Of a DNA stretch of 36,843 bases, positions 27,991 to 36,843 are shown piece after piece. Below the pieces are notes generated by a model that searched no databases, was not told the origin of the DNA, and saw only the letters and a program-made list of their open reading frames with translations. This DNA is from Nostoc sp. NMS8 (GTDB lineage Bacteria; Cyanobacteriota; Cyanobacteriia; Cyanobacteriales; Nostocaceae): assembly GCF_017115045.1 (NCBI RefSeq), contig NZ_JABXKK010000084.1, positions 1 to 36,843 on the forward strand. The letters are read 5' to 3'. The first letter of the stretch is position 1; every line of letters begins with the position of its first letter. Made by a program: the position numbers and the translations under genes.

Positions 27991-29070
27991 TTAAGAGCCT
28001 GATAACTCTAAACTTTGTCGAAAAGAGACGATCGCTTCATTCAACGCTACCATATCAATTAAAAATGCATCATGCCCGTGGGTTGACTTCAACCACGCCA
28101 GTTGAGCATTAGGGATTAAATTTGCCAATTCTTGTTGTTCAACTGGAGGATAGAGGATGTCAGAATCAATGGCGACAACTAAAGTCGGTTGCTGGATGCT
28201 TTGCAAAACAGATTCATAATTTGATAAATTGGCAGATGTGCGATCGCGTGCAATATCGTGGCGATCCATTACGTTGGTCAGGGTAATGTAAGTATTGGCA
28301 TCGAATCGTTCTGTGAGCTTTTGACCTTGATGCTGTAAATAACTGGCTATAGCAAACTGCTCAGATGCATCATACTCCCGTCCAAAGCGGTTTGTAAAAC
28401 TATCCCAAGAACGGTAAGTAGACATGGCCATCATCCGCGCCACTGCTAATCCCTGATTTGGGGCTGCATCCAGAGTATAGTTGCCTCCTTTCCAGTTTGG
28501 ATCGACATAAATTGCCTGTCTTTGGGCTTCACTTAATCCAATACACCAAGCTGAATGCCTGCCAGAAACAGCAATAGATGCGATCGCTTTCACTTTTTGG
28601 GGATACAATAATGCCCACTCTAATGCTTGCATTCCACCAAGCGAACCGCCAATTACAAACCGCAGAGATTGAACACCCAAGTATTCTAGTAGTACAGCTT
28701 GCAGGTGAACTATATCTCGGATTGTAATCTCAGGGAAGGATACACCATAATGCTTCCCGGTTATGGGGTTGATAGTAGTTGGCCCAGTTGTACCGTAACA
28801 ACTTCCCAAAATATTGCTGCACACAATAAAATCGCGTTCTAGATTAAAAGCTTTCCCTGAACCAAACAAAGATTCCCACCAATCATCAGCGTCAGCCGAA
28901 CCAGTTAAAGCATGACAAATCAGTACTCCATTATCGCCTTGAGCATTTAACTGGCCCCAGGTGCGATAAGCAACCTGAACCCCAGTTAATGTTTCGCCCC
29001 CTTCTAGTTGAAATGGCACCGTCAACTGGTAAAACTGGGTTTGCGGTGAGATGAAGTCTGAGTAGATCAT
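27991..29070 (-). CDS. metX: Homoserine O-acetyltransferase
   Basis: The 359-aa alpha/beta-hydrolase-fold enzyme transfers an acyl group (acetyl by family) from its CoA ester to homoserine, giving the substrate for MetY. Motifs: HALTGSADADDWW, the long GPTTINP segment, the nucleophile elbow GGSLGGMQ (Ser143), and the catalytic acid and His in DSDILYP and HGHDAFL. ATG 29070 fits the family N-terminus (MIYSDFISPQTQFYQ); a TTG nine codons earlier is rejected. It lies 145 bp downstream of metY on the same strand with a dispersed repeat between, so they form a likely methionine-pathway operon. Confidence 0.95.
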   Translation of the reverse strand: MIYSDFISPQTQFYQLTVPFQLEGGETLTGVQVAYRTWGQLNAQGDNGVLICHALTGSADADDWWESLFGSGKAFNLERDFIVCSNILGSCYGTTGPTTINPITGKHYGVSFPEITIRDIVHLQAVLLEYLGVQSLRFVIGGSLGGMQALEWALLYPQKVKAIASIAVSGRHSAWCIGLSEAQRQAIYVDPNWKGGNYTLDAAPNQGLAVARMMAMSTYRSWDSFTNRFGREYDASEQFAIASYLQHQGQKLTERFDANTYITLTNVMDRHDIARDRTSANLSNYESVLQSIQQPTLVVAIDSDILYPPVEQQELANLIPNAQLAWLKSTHGHDAFLIDMVALNEAIVSFRQSLELSGS

Positions 29071-29170
29071 ATCTATCGGTGAGTGAGGAGAAATCAATTA
29101 AAAATTAAAAATTAAAAATTGAATAAAAAGACTGGGAGAGCAGGGAGAAGAATTTTCTCCTCCGCCCCCC

Positions 29171-29208
29171 GCACCCTGCCCCTCTGCCTCTTTTCAATTC
29201 CCAATTTA
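29171..29208 (+). repeat. Dispersed C-rich repeat (copy D)
   Basis: GCACCCTGCCCCTCTGCCTC then TTTTCAATTCCCAATTTA ends a few bases before the metY stop at 29216, inside the metY-metX spacer. Confidence 0.85.
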
Positions 29209-29215
29209 TTGAAAA

Positions 29216-30974
<1,759 letters not shown>

Positions 30975-31217
30975 ATGCCTCGAAACCACAACAGCAATTC
31001 CCGAAGATTGCCCAAAATTAAAACCACGATTGTCTACATCTTTGGTATCATTACTGTTTTAGTCCTAGCCTTTCCTTGGCTGTACGAAATTAAAACCAAG
31101 GCTGGGATTGACATATCACCTGGACGCCACGCTGGAACCTTTTTTGAAAAACATACTTACGGACTTTTCAAGTGTGAGTGGCTTTATCCTTATCATTGCG
31201 ATCGCCCCAAAGGTTAA
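30975..31217 (+). CDS. Small single-span membrane protein, unknown function
   Basis: The 80-aa protein has a basic N-terminus, one membrane helix (about 17-36) and a hydrophilic tail with GRHAGTFFEKHTYGLFKCEW and two Cys (67 and 75), predicted to face outward. The start is ATG 30975. The composition reads like a real gene and the tail is aromatic and ordered. I do not recognise the family. It stands alone, convergent with the MFS gene. Confidence 0.65.
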   Translation: MPRNHNSNSRRLPKIKTTIVYIFGIITVLVLAFPWLYEIKTKAGIDISPGRHAGTFFEKHTYGLFKCEWLYPYHCDRPKG

Positions 31218-31249
31218 CTAAGGGAATTAAACCTTGCATACCAAGCAAG

Positions 31250-31265
31250 AGTATTAATTAATACT
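31250..31265. terminator. AT palindrome between convergent genes
   Basis: AGTATTAATTAATACT is a perfect 16-bp palindrome between the small membrane protein and the MFS gene. It might help terminate both but lacks a GC stem. Confidence 0.25.
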
Positions 31266-31279
31266 TCATAACCATTATC

Positions 31280-32473
31280 TTAGGTTTCATTGATGTTTTG
31301 CTTCCGCAAGACTAGCCAAACCGAGAGCAGAGCGATCGCTACACCAGCGCTAATAAAACAATAAATGTAGCCGAAGTTATCTACAATTCTACCGAATACT
31401 GCTGCACCGATTCCTTGTCCGACAAACAGGTTGAAGGCGAACAACGAAACAGCAGTACCTCGTGCTTCGGGGGCTAGCTCAGTGGCTTGGGTTTGGAGAG
31501 TGCTGTGCATCATATAAAAGCCCAATCCCATTAAAAGAGTCGACGGGATAAAAAATATCCAATTCTGGAAGAATGCGATCGCTAAGAAGCTGATACACAT
31601 TAAACCTCCTCCCACGCCCACTAAACCAATTTCACCCAGTCGCCTGACTAACCATTTCACTGAGCGACTGTAAATTAGTCCACCTAATCCAAAACTACTG
31701 AGCATAAACCCGATCGTTACATAACTGAGACTATAGCGATCGCGCAGAAATGCCCCAGCGTAAGCAAATGCCCCAAATAGGCAAAAGCCTTCCACAAACA
31801 CCCCGACAATCACAGTCTGGGCGATTGGTTGGATCAATAGTTGGTAATAAGGTCGAAATGTTATCCTACCCTGACCTTGGGAACGTTGGCTATCAGGCAG
31901 ATGGCGCGTCTCACGCCATAGAAGTCCAGCAATAACAAGGGAGACGATCCCAAATAAGAGAAAGATATCACGCCAGCCGATATATTCTCCAAAGATGCCG
32001 CCCAAACTACCACCAAGAATTTGACCTAGTACTAAGGCACTTAAATACTTGCCGATCGCAGCTTGACGTTCTTCATAAGGAAAATTGTCACCGATATAAG
32101 CTAAGGTGACGGGGATTACCCCAGCAGCCGCCATCCCGGTGAGAAACCGCAGCAAGGTAAGTAAGACAATATTTGACACAAAAGCACAAACAGCCGTACC
32201 TACAGCAAATGCCGCCAATGCTACTGTAATTACCTGAAGTCTGCCAATGCGATCGCCTAGTGGCCCATAAACTAATTGAAATAGCCCGTAGGGAATCGTA
32301 TATGCCGAGATAATCACCGCAGCAACGCCAACACCGACTTTAAAATCGTCAGCAATGATGTGCAGCAGGGGGTCAATTACCCGTGCATCGGCAATCACCA
32401 TAAAGGCAGCAGCGCCCAACAGTCCTAATGAGACAGGTGTTTTTCCTGCTATATCCTTTGCTGATCTGTCCAC
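31280..32473 (-). CDS. Major facilitator superfamily transporter (drug-efflux-like)
   Basis: The 397-aa protein has about 12 membrane helices and the MFS motif A between helices 2 and 3 (YGPLGDRIGRLQ), as well as GGSLGGIFGEYIGWRDIF typical of the DHA1-type drug/sugar efflux group. The start is GTG 32473. Other candidate starts are internal to the first helix. The substrate cannot be deduced. The gene has the same strand as its upstream neighbour but an over 150-bp gap separates them. Confidence 0.9.
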   Translation of the reverse strand: MDRSAKDIAGKTPVSLGLLGAAAFMVIADARVIDPLLHIIADDFKVGVGVAAVIISAYTIPYGLFQLVYGPLGDRIGRLQVITVALAAFAVGTAVCAFVSNIVLLTLLRFLTGMAAAGVIPVTLAYIGDNFPYEERQAAIGKYLSALVLGQILGGSLGGIFGEYIGWRDIFLLFGIVSLVIAGLLWRETRHLPDSQRSQGQGRITFRPYYQLLIQPIAQTVIVGVFVEGFCLFGAFAYAGAFLRDRYSLSYVTIGFMLSSFGLGGLIYSRSVKWLVRRLGEIGLVGVGGGLMCISFLAIAFFQNWIFFIPSTLLMGLGFYMMHSTLQTQATELAPEARGTAVSLFAFNLFVGQGIGAAVFGRIVDNFGYIYCFISAGVAIALLSVWLVLRKQNINET

Positions 32474-32626
32474 TTTTTATAAAGACTTTGTTTTAGGGAT
32501 TTATTGTATGTCATTTATGCTTGAAGACAAAATAATAAAATAGAGCGAATGCTTAACTGAACCGTATTGCACTAAAGCCAATTATGTCTTGATAATTATT
32601 ATCGGCTAACCACACCTCCCAAGTAA

Positions 32627-32989
32627 TCATGTTCTATTTTCCAACCATAGAACTGTTATAGTACCTATTCCATAAGCAATAATATCTTTCCAATCAAATA
32701 CACTTCCTAAGGCAACAGCCAAAATATTATATTTTTGCAATCCTAAAATATTTACAAAATTAAAATATTGAAGAATTTCTATAGTACAAGAAAATGCAAA
32801 AACTGATAAGGCGGCGATGGAGGAGTGTATATTTGAAAAGGTTCTGACAAAGCAATAAATTAGGATAACTACTAAAACATCACCAATAAAAGGACGGATA
32901 AAACTCTCATTTACAAAAACCGCAATACATACCTCTATTAAAAATAGTATAGCCGTCAAGTAGAAATATTTTTTATTGAAGATCAGCAT
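32627..32989 (-). CDS. DUF2809 membrane protein
   Basis: The 120-aa protein has about four membrane helices and the DUF2809 pattern: FIRPFIGDVLVVILIYCFVR, EILQYFNFVNILGL and FDWKDIIAYGIG. ATG 32989 is preferred over TTG 32998. The gene is more AT-rich than its neighbours. Function is unknown for the family; some members resemble VanZ-type proteins in build. Confidence 0.85.
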   Translation of the reverse strand: MLIFNKKYFYLTAILFLIEVCIAVFVNESFIRPFIGDVLVVILIYCFVRTFSNIHSSIAALSVFAFSCTIEILQYFNFVNILGLQKYNILAVALGSVFDWKDIIAYGIGTITVLWLENRT

Positions 32990-33083
32990 AGCAATCAATA
33001 GCTGTTAAAAAATACCTATTTGACTATAACTCTCTTCATTTTTTTTGGATAAACTCTGTACTGAACTGTATTACAGTAGGGAA

Positions 33084-33107
33084 GGGGTTGGCTTGTTGTT
33101 CAACCCC
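33084..33107 (-). terminator. Hairpin just after the GST gene
   Basis: GGGGTTG (33084-33090) pairs with CAACCCC (33101-33107), 8 bp past the stop at 33115. No T-run follows, so termination is uncertain. Confidence 0.35.
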
Positions 33108-33114
33108 AGAATGC

Positions 33115-33813
33115 TCAAAGCTGAATAGTTTTTGCCGACTGGTTAAATAACAAATCTCGTGATTTATCTGGATCGAGCGCTTGAGTTTTCAAGGCTTCGG
33201 CTTTCTCGTAGGCGCGAATTGTTGCCGGACGGGCTTTAATTGTCTCAAACCAGCGCTTGACGTGAGGAAAATCCTCTAGATTTTGACTTTGGCGTTCATG
33301 AGACACAATCCAGGGATAGGCGGCAATATCGGCGATGGAATAATCGCCAGCGACAAATTCTCTATCTGCTAATTGCTTATTCAGTACTGCATATAAGCGT
33401 CCTGTCTCATTCACGTAGCGGTTAATGGCATATTCAATCTTTTCGGGAGCATAGCCGCTAAAGTGATGATTTTGTCCCGCCATTGGCCCTAGTCCTGCCA
33501 TTTGCCAGAACAACCATTCTAAAACTTGAGTGCGATGACGTATATCTTGGGGAATTAATTTCCCAGTTTTGTCTGCCAAATATAGCAAGATTGCCCCCGA
33601 CTCAAATACCGAAATTGGCGCACCTCCATCGGCTGGTTCGTGGTCAACGATCGCCGGAATACGATTGTTAGGAGCAATCTTCAAAAATTCTGGCTTAAAT
33701 TGATCCCCAGCCCCAATATTCACAGGAATTATGGTATAAGGTAAGCCGACTTCTTCCAAGAAAATCGTAATTTTATGACCGTTAGGGGTTGTCCAATAGT
33801 AAAGTTCAATCAT
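33115..33813 (-). CDS. Glutathione S-transferase, YfcG/Nu-class type
   Basis: The 232-aa protein has a thioredoxin-fold N-terminal domain (1-85) with the TPNGHKIT motif (9-16) of YfcG-like enzymes, in which Thr9 and Asn11 contact glutathione, followed by NRIPAIVDHE and FESGAILLYLADK, and a helical C-terminal domain. YfcG-type enzymes are glutathione-dependent disulphide reductases. ATG 33813 has AGGAGA about 8 nt upstream; a longer frame to 34002 would overlap the methyltransferase gene and is rejected. It is the last gene of a four-gene minus-strand cassette. Confidence 0.93.
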   Translation of the reverse strand: MIELYYWTTPNGHKITIFLEEVGLPYTIIPVNIGAGDQFKPEFLKIAPNNRIPAIVDHEPADGGAPISVFESGAILLYLADKTGKLIPQDIRHRTQVLEWLFWQMAGLGPMAGQNHHFSGYAPEKIEYAINRYVNETGRLYAVLNKQLADREFVAGDYSIADIAAYPWIVSHERQSQNLEDFPHVKRWFETIKARPATIRAYEKAEALKTQALDPDKSRDLLFNQSAKTIQL

Positions 33814-33892
33814 GATTATTTCTCCTAAAATTATCCAATTTTTTTGTAGGTTAATAGTGCCTAAGAGACATCTCTTGATGTAGAGAGCGTCA

Positions 33893-34669
33893 TTACGAAT
33901 TAGATTGTGGTGATTTAGCGATCGCAGCCCAAACTCTATGATGAACTTCAAGAATCTGTGTAGGATATCTTGCTTCGAGTAACGTCGCCAATTCCTGGTC
34001 AAATACTTCTACCTTTTCTGGTGTCAAGCTGGCTCCCACACCGGCACTAGCACGAATTCGTCCCCGCCAAGCGACCTGTGTATAAGGTACAAATACATCG
34101 TAAGAAAATGTGCGGATTTCTCTAAATCCTCCTTCGCCAATATCTTGTAACCACAGGGGATGCAAGCCATTACCGCCGCCCATATTCCAGGCGGGATTAT
34201 GAGCCTCGATCAGTTGTTCTGTGGCTTCAACGACATTACCTTTTAAAGGTATCCAATCAAAATGAGCGATCGCGATCGAGCCATTTCTTCTCAATATGCG
34301 AGTAATTTCCTGGACGGCACGCGGACGATTAAACCAATGCCAACACTGTCCAGCCGTGACTACATCAGCACTGGCATCTGGTAACTCGGTATTCTCAGCA
34401 GTTGCGACTCGATAATCTACTTGGAGTTGGATAGATTCGCTTAACTGTCTGGCTTGTTCTAAAAGTGACACTGATGGGTCGATGCCGATTACATAAGCAC
34501 CTCTATCAGCAAAGCCCCGCGCTAGCGTTCCTGTTCCTGTACCAAGGTCAACAATGTTTTGCCCTGGTAAACCTATACCATATTCAGACAGTTTGTTAAA
34601 TAATGAACTGGGAAAGCCAGCGCGGTGTTTTGCATAATCAGTAGCAGTTGCACCAAAATCAATTTTCAT
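33893..34669 (-). CDS. Class I SAM-dependent methyltransferase
   Basis: The 258-aa protein has SAM-binding motif I VDLGTGTG (40-47), the acidic end of strand 2 (IGIDPS) and motif AENTELPDASADVVTAGQCW, HWFNRPRAVQEITRILRRNG typical of small-molecule methyltransferases (Methyltransf_11 type). The start is ATG 34669, 34 bp after the SDR stop, so it is co-transcribed. The gap to the GST start is 79 bp. The substrate is unknown; the neighbours suggest a small organic molecule. Confidence 0.93.
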   Translation of the reverse strand: MKIDFGATATDYAKHRAGFPSSLFNKLSEYGIGLPGQNIVDLGTGTGTLARGFADRGAYVIGIDPSVSLLEQARQLSESIQLQVDYRVATAENTELPDASADVVTAGQCWHWFNRPRAVQEITRILRRNGSIAIAHFDWIPLKGNVVEATEQLIEAHNPAWNMGGGNGLHPLWLQDIGEGGFREIRTFSYDVFVPYTQVAWRGRIRASAGVGASLTPEKVEVFDQELATLLEARYPTQILEVHHRVWAAIAKSPQSNS

Positions 34670-34703
34670 AGCTGCAAAACTATTTTTGTAACAATTGTCT
34701 AGG

Positions 34704-35393
34704 CTAGAAGTTCTCTACCCACGGACGTAGTTCTACTTCATAAGTCCAAGCACTGCGGGGTTGGTTGAGGATATTGAGATAAGTTTGAGCGATCGCATCC
34801 GGGTCAAGAGTACTATCAGGATTATCTGCTGGATCTTGGCGAACTCCTGAACGGATTCCACCATCAATCACGAAATGCGCTACGTGGATATTCTTTGGTG
34901 CTAATTCTCTAGCAATACTCTGAGCCAAACCGCGCAGTGCAAATTTACCCATTGCAAAGGGAGCAGACAACGGATAACCCTTAACACTGGCTGAGGCTCC
35001 AGTAAAAAATATAGCACCACCGCCAAGTTGCAAAAACCTTTTGGTAGCAGCTTGGGCTACAAGAAAGCCACCATAAGCAGTAATATCTAGGGTTTTTGCC
35101 ACTTCACCAGGGTCTAGATCGACCAGAGGCCCCCGCACCCGAAAACTGGGATTGTAAACGACAACATTCGGGGAACCGACTTTTTGATCGATATCAATAA
35201 ATAACTGTTCTACTTCATCCGGCTTTGAGGCATCAGCAGCGAAACTAACTGCCCCAATTTCACTGCTCAATTGAGTGAGTTTTTCAATTTGGCGAGCTGC
35301 TAAAGCTACGGTAAATCCTTCTTTGGCAAATAGGCGAGCTAAGGAAGCGCTCAATCCATTACCTGCACCGACAATTAAAGCTGTTGTTGCCAT
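34704..35393 (-). CDS. Short-chain dehydrogenase/reductase-like protein with Phe at the Tyr position
   Basis: The 229-aa protein has the SDR nucleotide-binding start VGAGNGLSASLARLFA (8-23, a G-x3-G-x-S variant of TGxxxGxG), ADAS (53-56), and GASASVKGY in strand 5. The usual Y-x3-K appears as F146-A-M-G-K150, with Ser134 12 residues earlier, so the catalytic Tyr is missing while Lys stays. It may bind NAD(P) without standard chemistry, or use another residue. ATG 35393 has GGAG within the last codons of the upstream MFS gene, whose stop lies 4 bp away: translational coupling. A longer frame to 35477 is rejected. Confidence 0.88.
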   Translation of the reverse strand: MATTALIVGAGNGLSASLARLFAKEGFTVALAARQIEKLTQLSSEIGAVSFAADASKPDEVEQLFIDIDQKVGSPNVVVYNPSFRVRGPLVDLDPGEVAKTLDITAYGGFLVAQAATKRFLQLGGGAIFFTGASASVKGYPLSAPFAMGKFALRGLAQSIARELAPKNIHVAHFVIDGGIRSGVRQDPADNPDSTLDPDAIAQTYLNILNQPRSAWTYEVELRPWVENF

Positions 35394-35397
35394 AAAT

Positions 35398-36693
35398 TTA
35401 ATTCTCCATAACTGAAGATAAGTGTGAATTGCCCTTAGTGGGACTTTGACCAATTTGCAGTACACCAACTGCGGCAATCAGACAGAGAACGCCTGATAAA
35501 ATAAACGCTTGTAAATAACTACCCGTCCAAGTTCTCAAGACTCCGGCTCCGAATGCTGCTGTGGCTGCACCAAGCTGGTGTCCGGCGACAATCCAACCGA
35601 ACATCACGCCGACATTTTCTTTACCGAAGATGTTCGCAACCAGACGGACTGTTGGTGGTACGGTAGCAATCCAATCAAGTCCGTAGAAGACGGCGAAAAT
35701 GGAAAGCCCATAGAAGGAGAAGTTGAAACTGAAGGGCAAGAAAATCAAAGACAAACCCCGCAGTCCGTAGTACCAGCACAATAAGTAGCGATTGTTCCAT
35801 CGGTCAGATAGCCAACCGGACATAGTAGTTCCGAAAAAATCGAATAGTCCCATGATTGCTAAAAGACCCGCCGCCTTGACTTCCGGGATACCGTGGTCAA
35901 TACAAGCAGGAATCAGATGAGTCCCAATTAACCCATTTGTGCTAGCACCACAGATAAAAAAGCTACCAAATAACAGCCAGAAGTCACGCTTACGCATTCC
36001 CAGCCAGAGGGCGTTGAGAGTGGAGGCGATAGAATTGACTTTGGGCTGTGATACTTCTACGGTTTCGCTGTTGTCGCCAAAGGGTCGCAAACCAACATCC
36101 GCTGGGCGATCGCGCATGAAGGCTGCGATCGCTGGAATAATTAAAAGTGCTGCACCACTAAGACCTAGAGCCGCAATTCGCCACCCAAAGCGATCGGTAA
36201 CTGAAGCCAGCATGGGTAAAAACACCAGTTGCCCCGTAGCTGTACTGGCGGTTAAGATGCCCAGAACTAGACCCCGCTTTTCCAAAAACCAGCGATTGAC
36301 GACAATAGCACCCAAAACTAGAGCGATAACTCCGCTACCAGAACCGACTACTACACCCCACAGCAAGACTAGCTGCCAAGACGCTGACATCAAAGTGGTT
36401 AAACCGACACCAAGGGCAATGATAGCAAGCGAAAACACCATCATCCGCCGAATGCCGATCCGCTCCATAACGGTGGCAGCAAAAGGGCCAATTAATCCAT
36501 AGAGTACCAAATTAATGGAGATTGCCAAAGATATAGTTGCTCGACTCCAGCCGAACTCCTGTTCGAGAGGCACTATAAAAACTCCAGGAGCAGAGCGAAT
36601 TCCGGCTGCCACCAGCAAGGCTAAAAATGTTAAACCTGCAACGATCCAGCCATAGTGGAACGAACGACGCGCGAGGAAGGAGGGTAAGGACAT
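35398..36693 (-). CDS. Major facilitator superfamily transporter (OFA / monocarboxylate-like)
   Basis: The 431-aa protein has about 12 membrane helices and begins FHYGWIVAGLTFLALLVAAG, with EFGWSRATISLAISI, both characteristic of the oxalate/formate and monocarboxylate antiporter branch of MFS. A cytoplasmic loop sits around residues 195-225. The start is ATG 36693. It is the first gene of the four-gene cassette; its last codons carry the ribosome-binding site of the SDR gene. The substrate is likely a small organic acid or related compound, by family only. Confidence 0.9.
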   Translation of the reverse strand: MSLPSFLARRSFHYGWIVAGLTFLALLVAAGIRSAPGVFIVPLEQEFGWSRATISLAISINLVLYGLIGPFAATVMERIGIRRMMVFSLAIIALGVGLTTLMSASWQLVLLWGVVVGSGSGVIALVLGAIVVNRWFLEKRGLVLGILTASTATGQLVFLPMLASVTDRFGWRIAALGLSGAALLIIPAIAAFMRDRPADVGLRPFGDNSETVEVSQPKVNSIASTLNALWLGMRKRDFWLLFGSFFICGASTNGLIGTHLIPACIDHGIPEVKAAGLLAIMGLFDFFGTTMSGWLSDRWNNRYLLCWYYGLRGLSLIFLPFSFNFSFYGLSIFAVFYGLDWIATVPPTVRLVANIFGKENVGVMFGWIVAGHQLGAATAAFGAGVLRTWTGSYLQAFILSGVLCLIAAVGVLQIGQSPTKGNSHLSSVMEN

Positions 36694-36705
36694 AGTTGAG
36701 GAGGG

Positions 36706-36767
36706 GGGAGTCGGGGAGATGAGGGAGCAGGGGGAGATGGGGGAGCAGGGGAGGCAGGGGGAGCAGG
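36706..36767 (+). repeat. G-rich low-complexity repeat upstream of the MFS cassette
   Basis: GGGGGAGCAGGGGGAGATGG-type units with many G-runs lie 13-75 bp before the MFS start. The plus strand could form a G-quadruplex. Confidence 0.7.
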
Positions 36768-36772
36768 TTTAA

Positions 36773-36843
36773 AGACTCGTCGGCGAGTATCAAAGACTCA
36801 TTCACGAGTATCAAAGACTCGTTGGCGAGTATCAAAGACTCAT
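36773..36843. repeat. 21-bp tandem repeat, at least 3.4 copies
   Basis: Units begin at 36773, 36794, 36815 and 36836 (cut by the window end). Each reads AGACTCRTYSRCGAGTATCA plus A; units 1 and 3 contain ACTCG/CGAGT palindromes. Period 21 keeps reading frame (ILANESL-like heptads on the minus strand), but no gene is supported. Confidence 0.85.

Noticed and set aside
33814..34002. N-terminal extension of the glutathione transferase
   Set aside because: It overlaps the methyltransferase 3' end, and ATG 33813 has a good ribosome-binding site and the family start.
35939..36502. 187-codon frame opposite the OFA-type MFS gene
   Set aside because: The opposite strand encodes a clear transporter; this antisense frame has no ribosome-binding site and a composition set by the other strand.
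36773..36843. CRISPR array
   Set aside because: The units are contiguous with a 21-bp period and no unique spacers; no cas genes are present.

Overview
The window looks like chromosome of a filamentous, Nostoc-type cyanobacterium. Octamer sites of the HIP1 type (GCGATCGC) recur through genes and gaps. Spacers are full of the palindromic, heptameric and C-rich/G-rich dispersed repeats usual in Nostocales. The gene content fits: serine/threonine kinases with N-terminal zinc ribbons, a cold-type RRM RNA-binding protein beside ribosomal protein S21, RlpA, and a DUF2157/GDYXXLXY pair. No rRNA, tRNA, CRISPR array or intact insertion sequence was recognised.

Layout. 1-2151 is a very AT-rich accessory stretch: one long reading frame for a Cache-like membrane sensor, cut by an in-frame TGA. 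2423-4213 (-) is typA with a strong terminator. 4710-7616 (+) pairs a zinc-ribbon kinase with a membrane-anchored periplasmic-binding-fold protein. 7880-8932 (+) is a hemerythrin protein sharing a bidirectional terminator with an M20 amidohydrolase (-). A secreted pentapeptide-repeat protein, an IS1380-type transposase relic, a candidate small RNA and a second zinc-ribbon kinase (-) follow. 13684-14434 (-) is the rbp-rpsU cold-shock pair, then glutaminase (-). A long gap precedes an RlpA-like protein (+). An ISAs1-type transposase relic lies next, then a NUDIX hydrolase (-), pgk (-) and, divergently, a universal stress protein (+).

20971-26433 (-) carries a large CPBP-family membrane protease, then a GDYXXLXY protein downstream of a DUF2157 membrane protein. 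26597-27583 (+) is an RsmB/NOP2-type RNA methyltransferase. 29216-30520 and 27991-29070 (-) form metY-metX, assimilating sulphur into homocysteine through O-acetylhomoserine; an overlooked small frame follows metX. A small membrane protein (+), an MFS transporter (-) and a DUF2809 protein (-) lead to a tight four-gene cassette on the minus strand (36693-33115): MFS transporter, SDR protein lacking the usual catalytic Tyr, SAM methyltransferase and YfcG-type glutathione transferase.

The most unusual things seen are the interrupted Cache gene, four nested inverted repeats at 23596-23806, a repeat inserted within a repeat at 27599-27768, the SDR with Phe at the Tyr position inside the four-gene cassette, and a dispersed repeat in one orientation just past the stop codons of three genes. 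No complete new defence or mobile system could be established.
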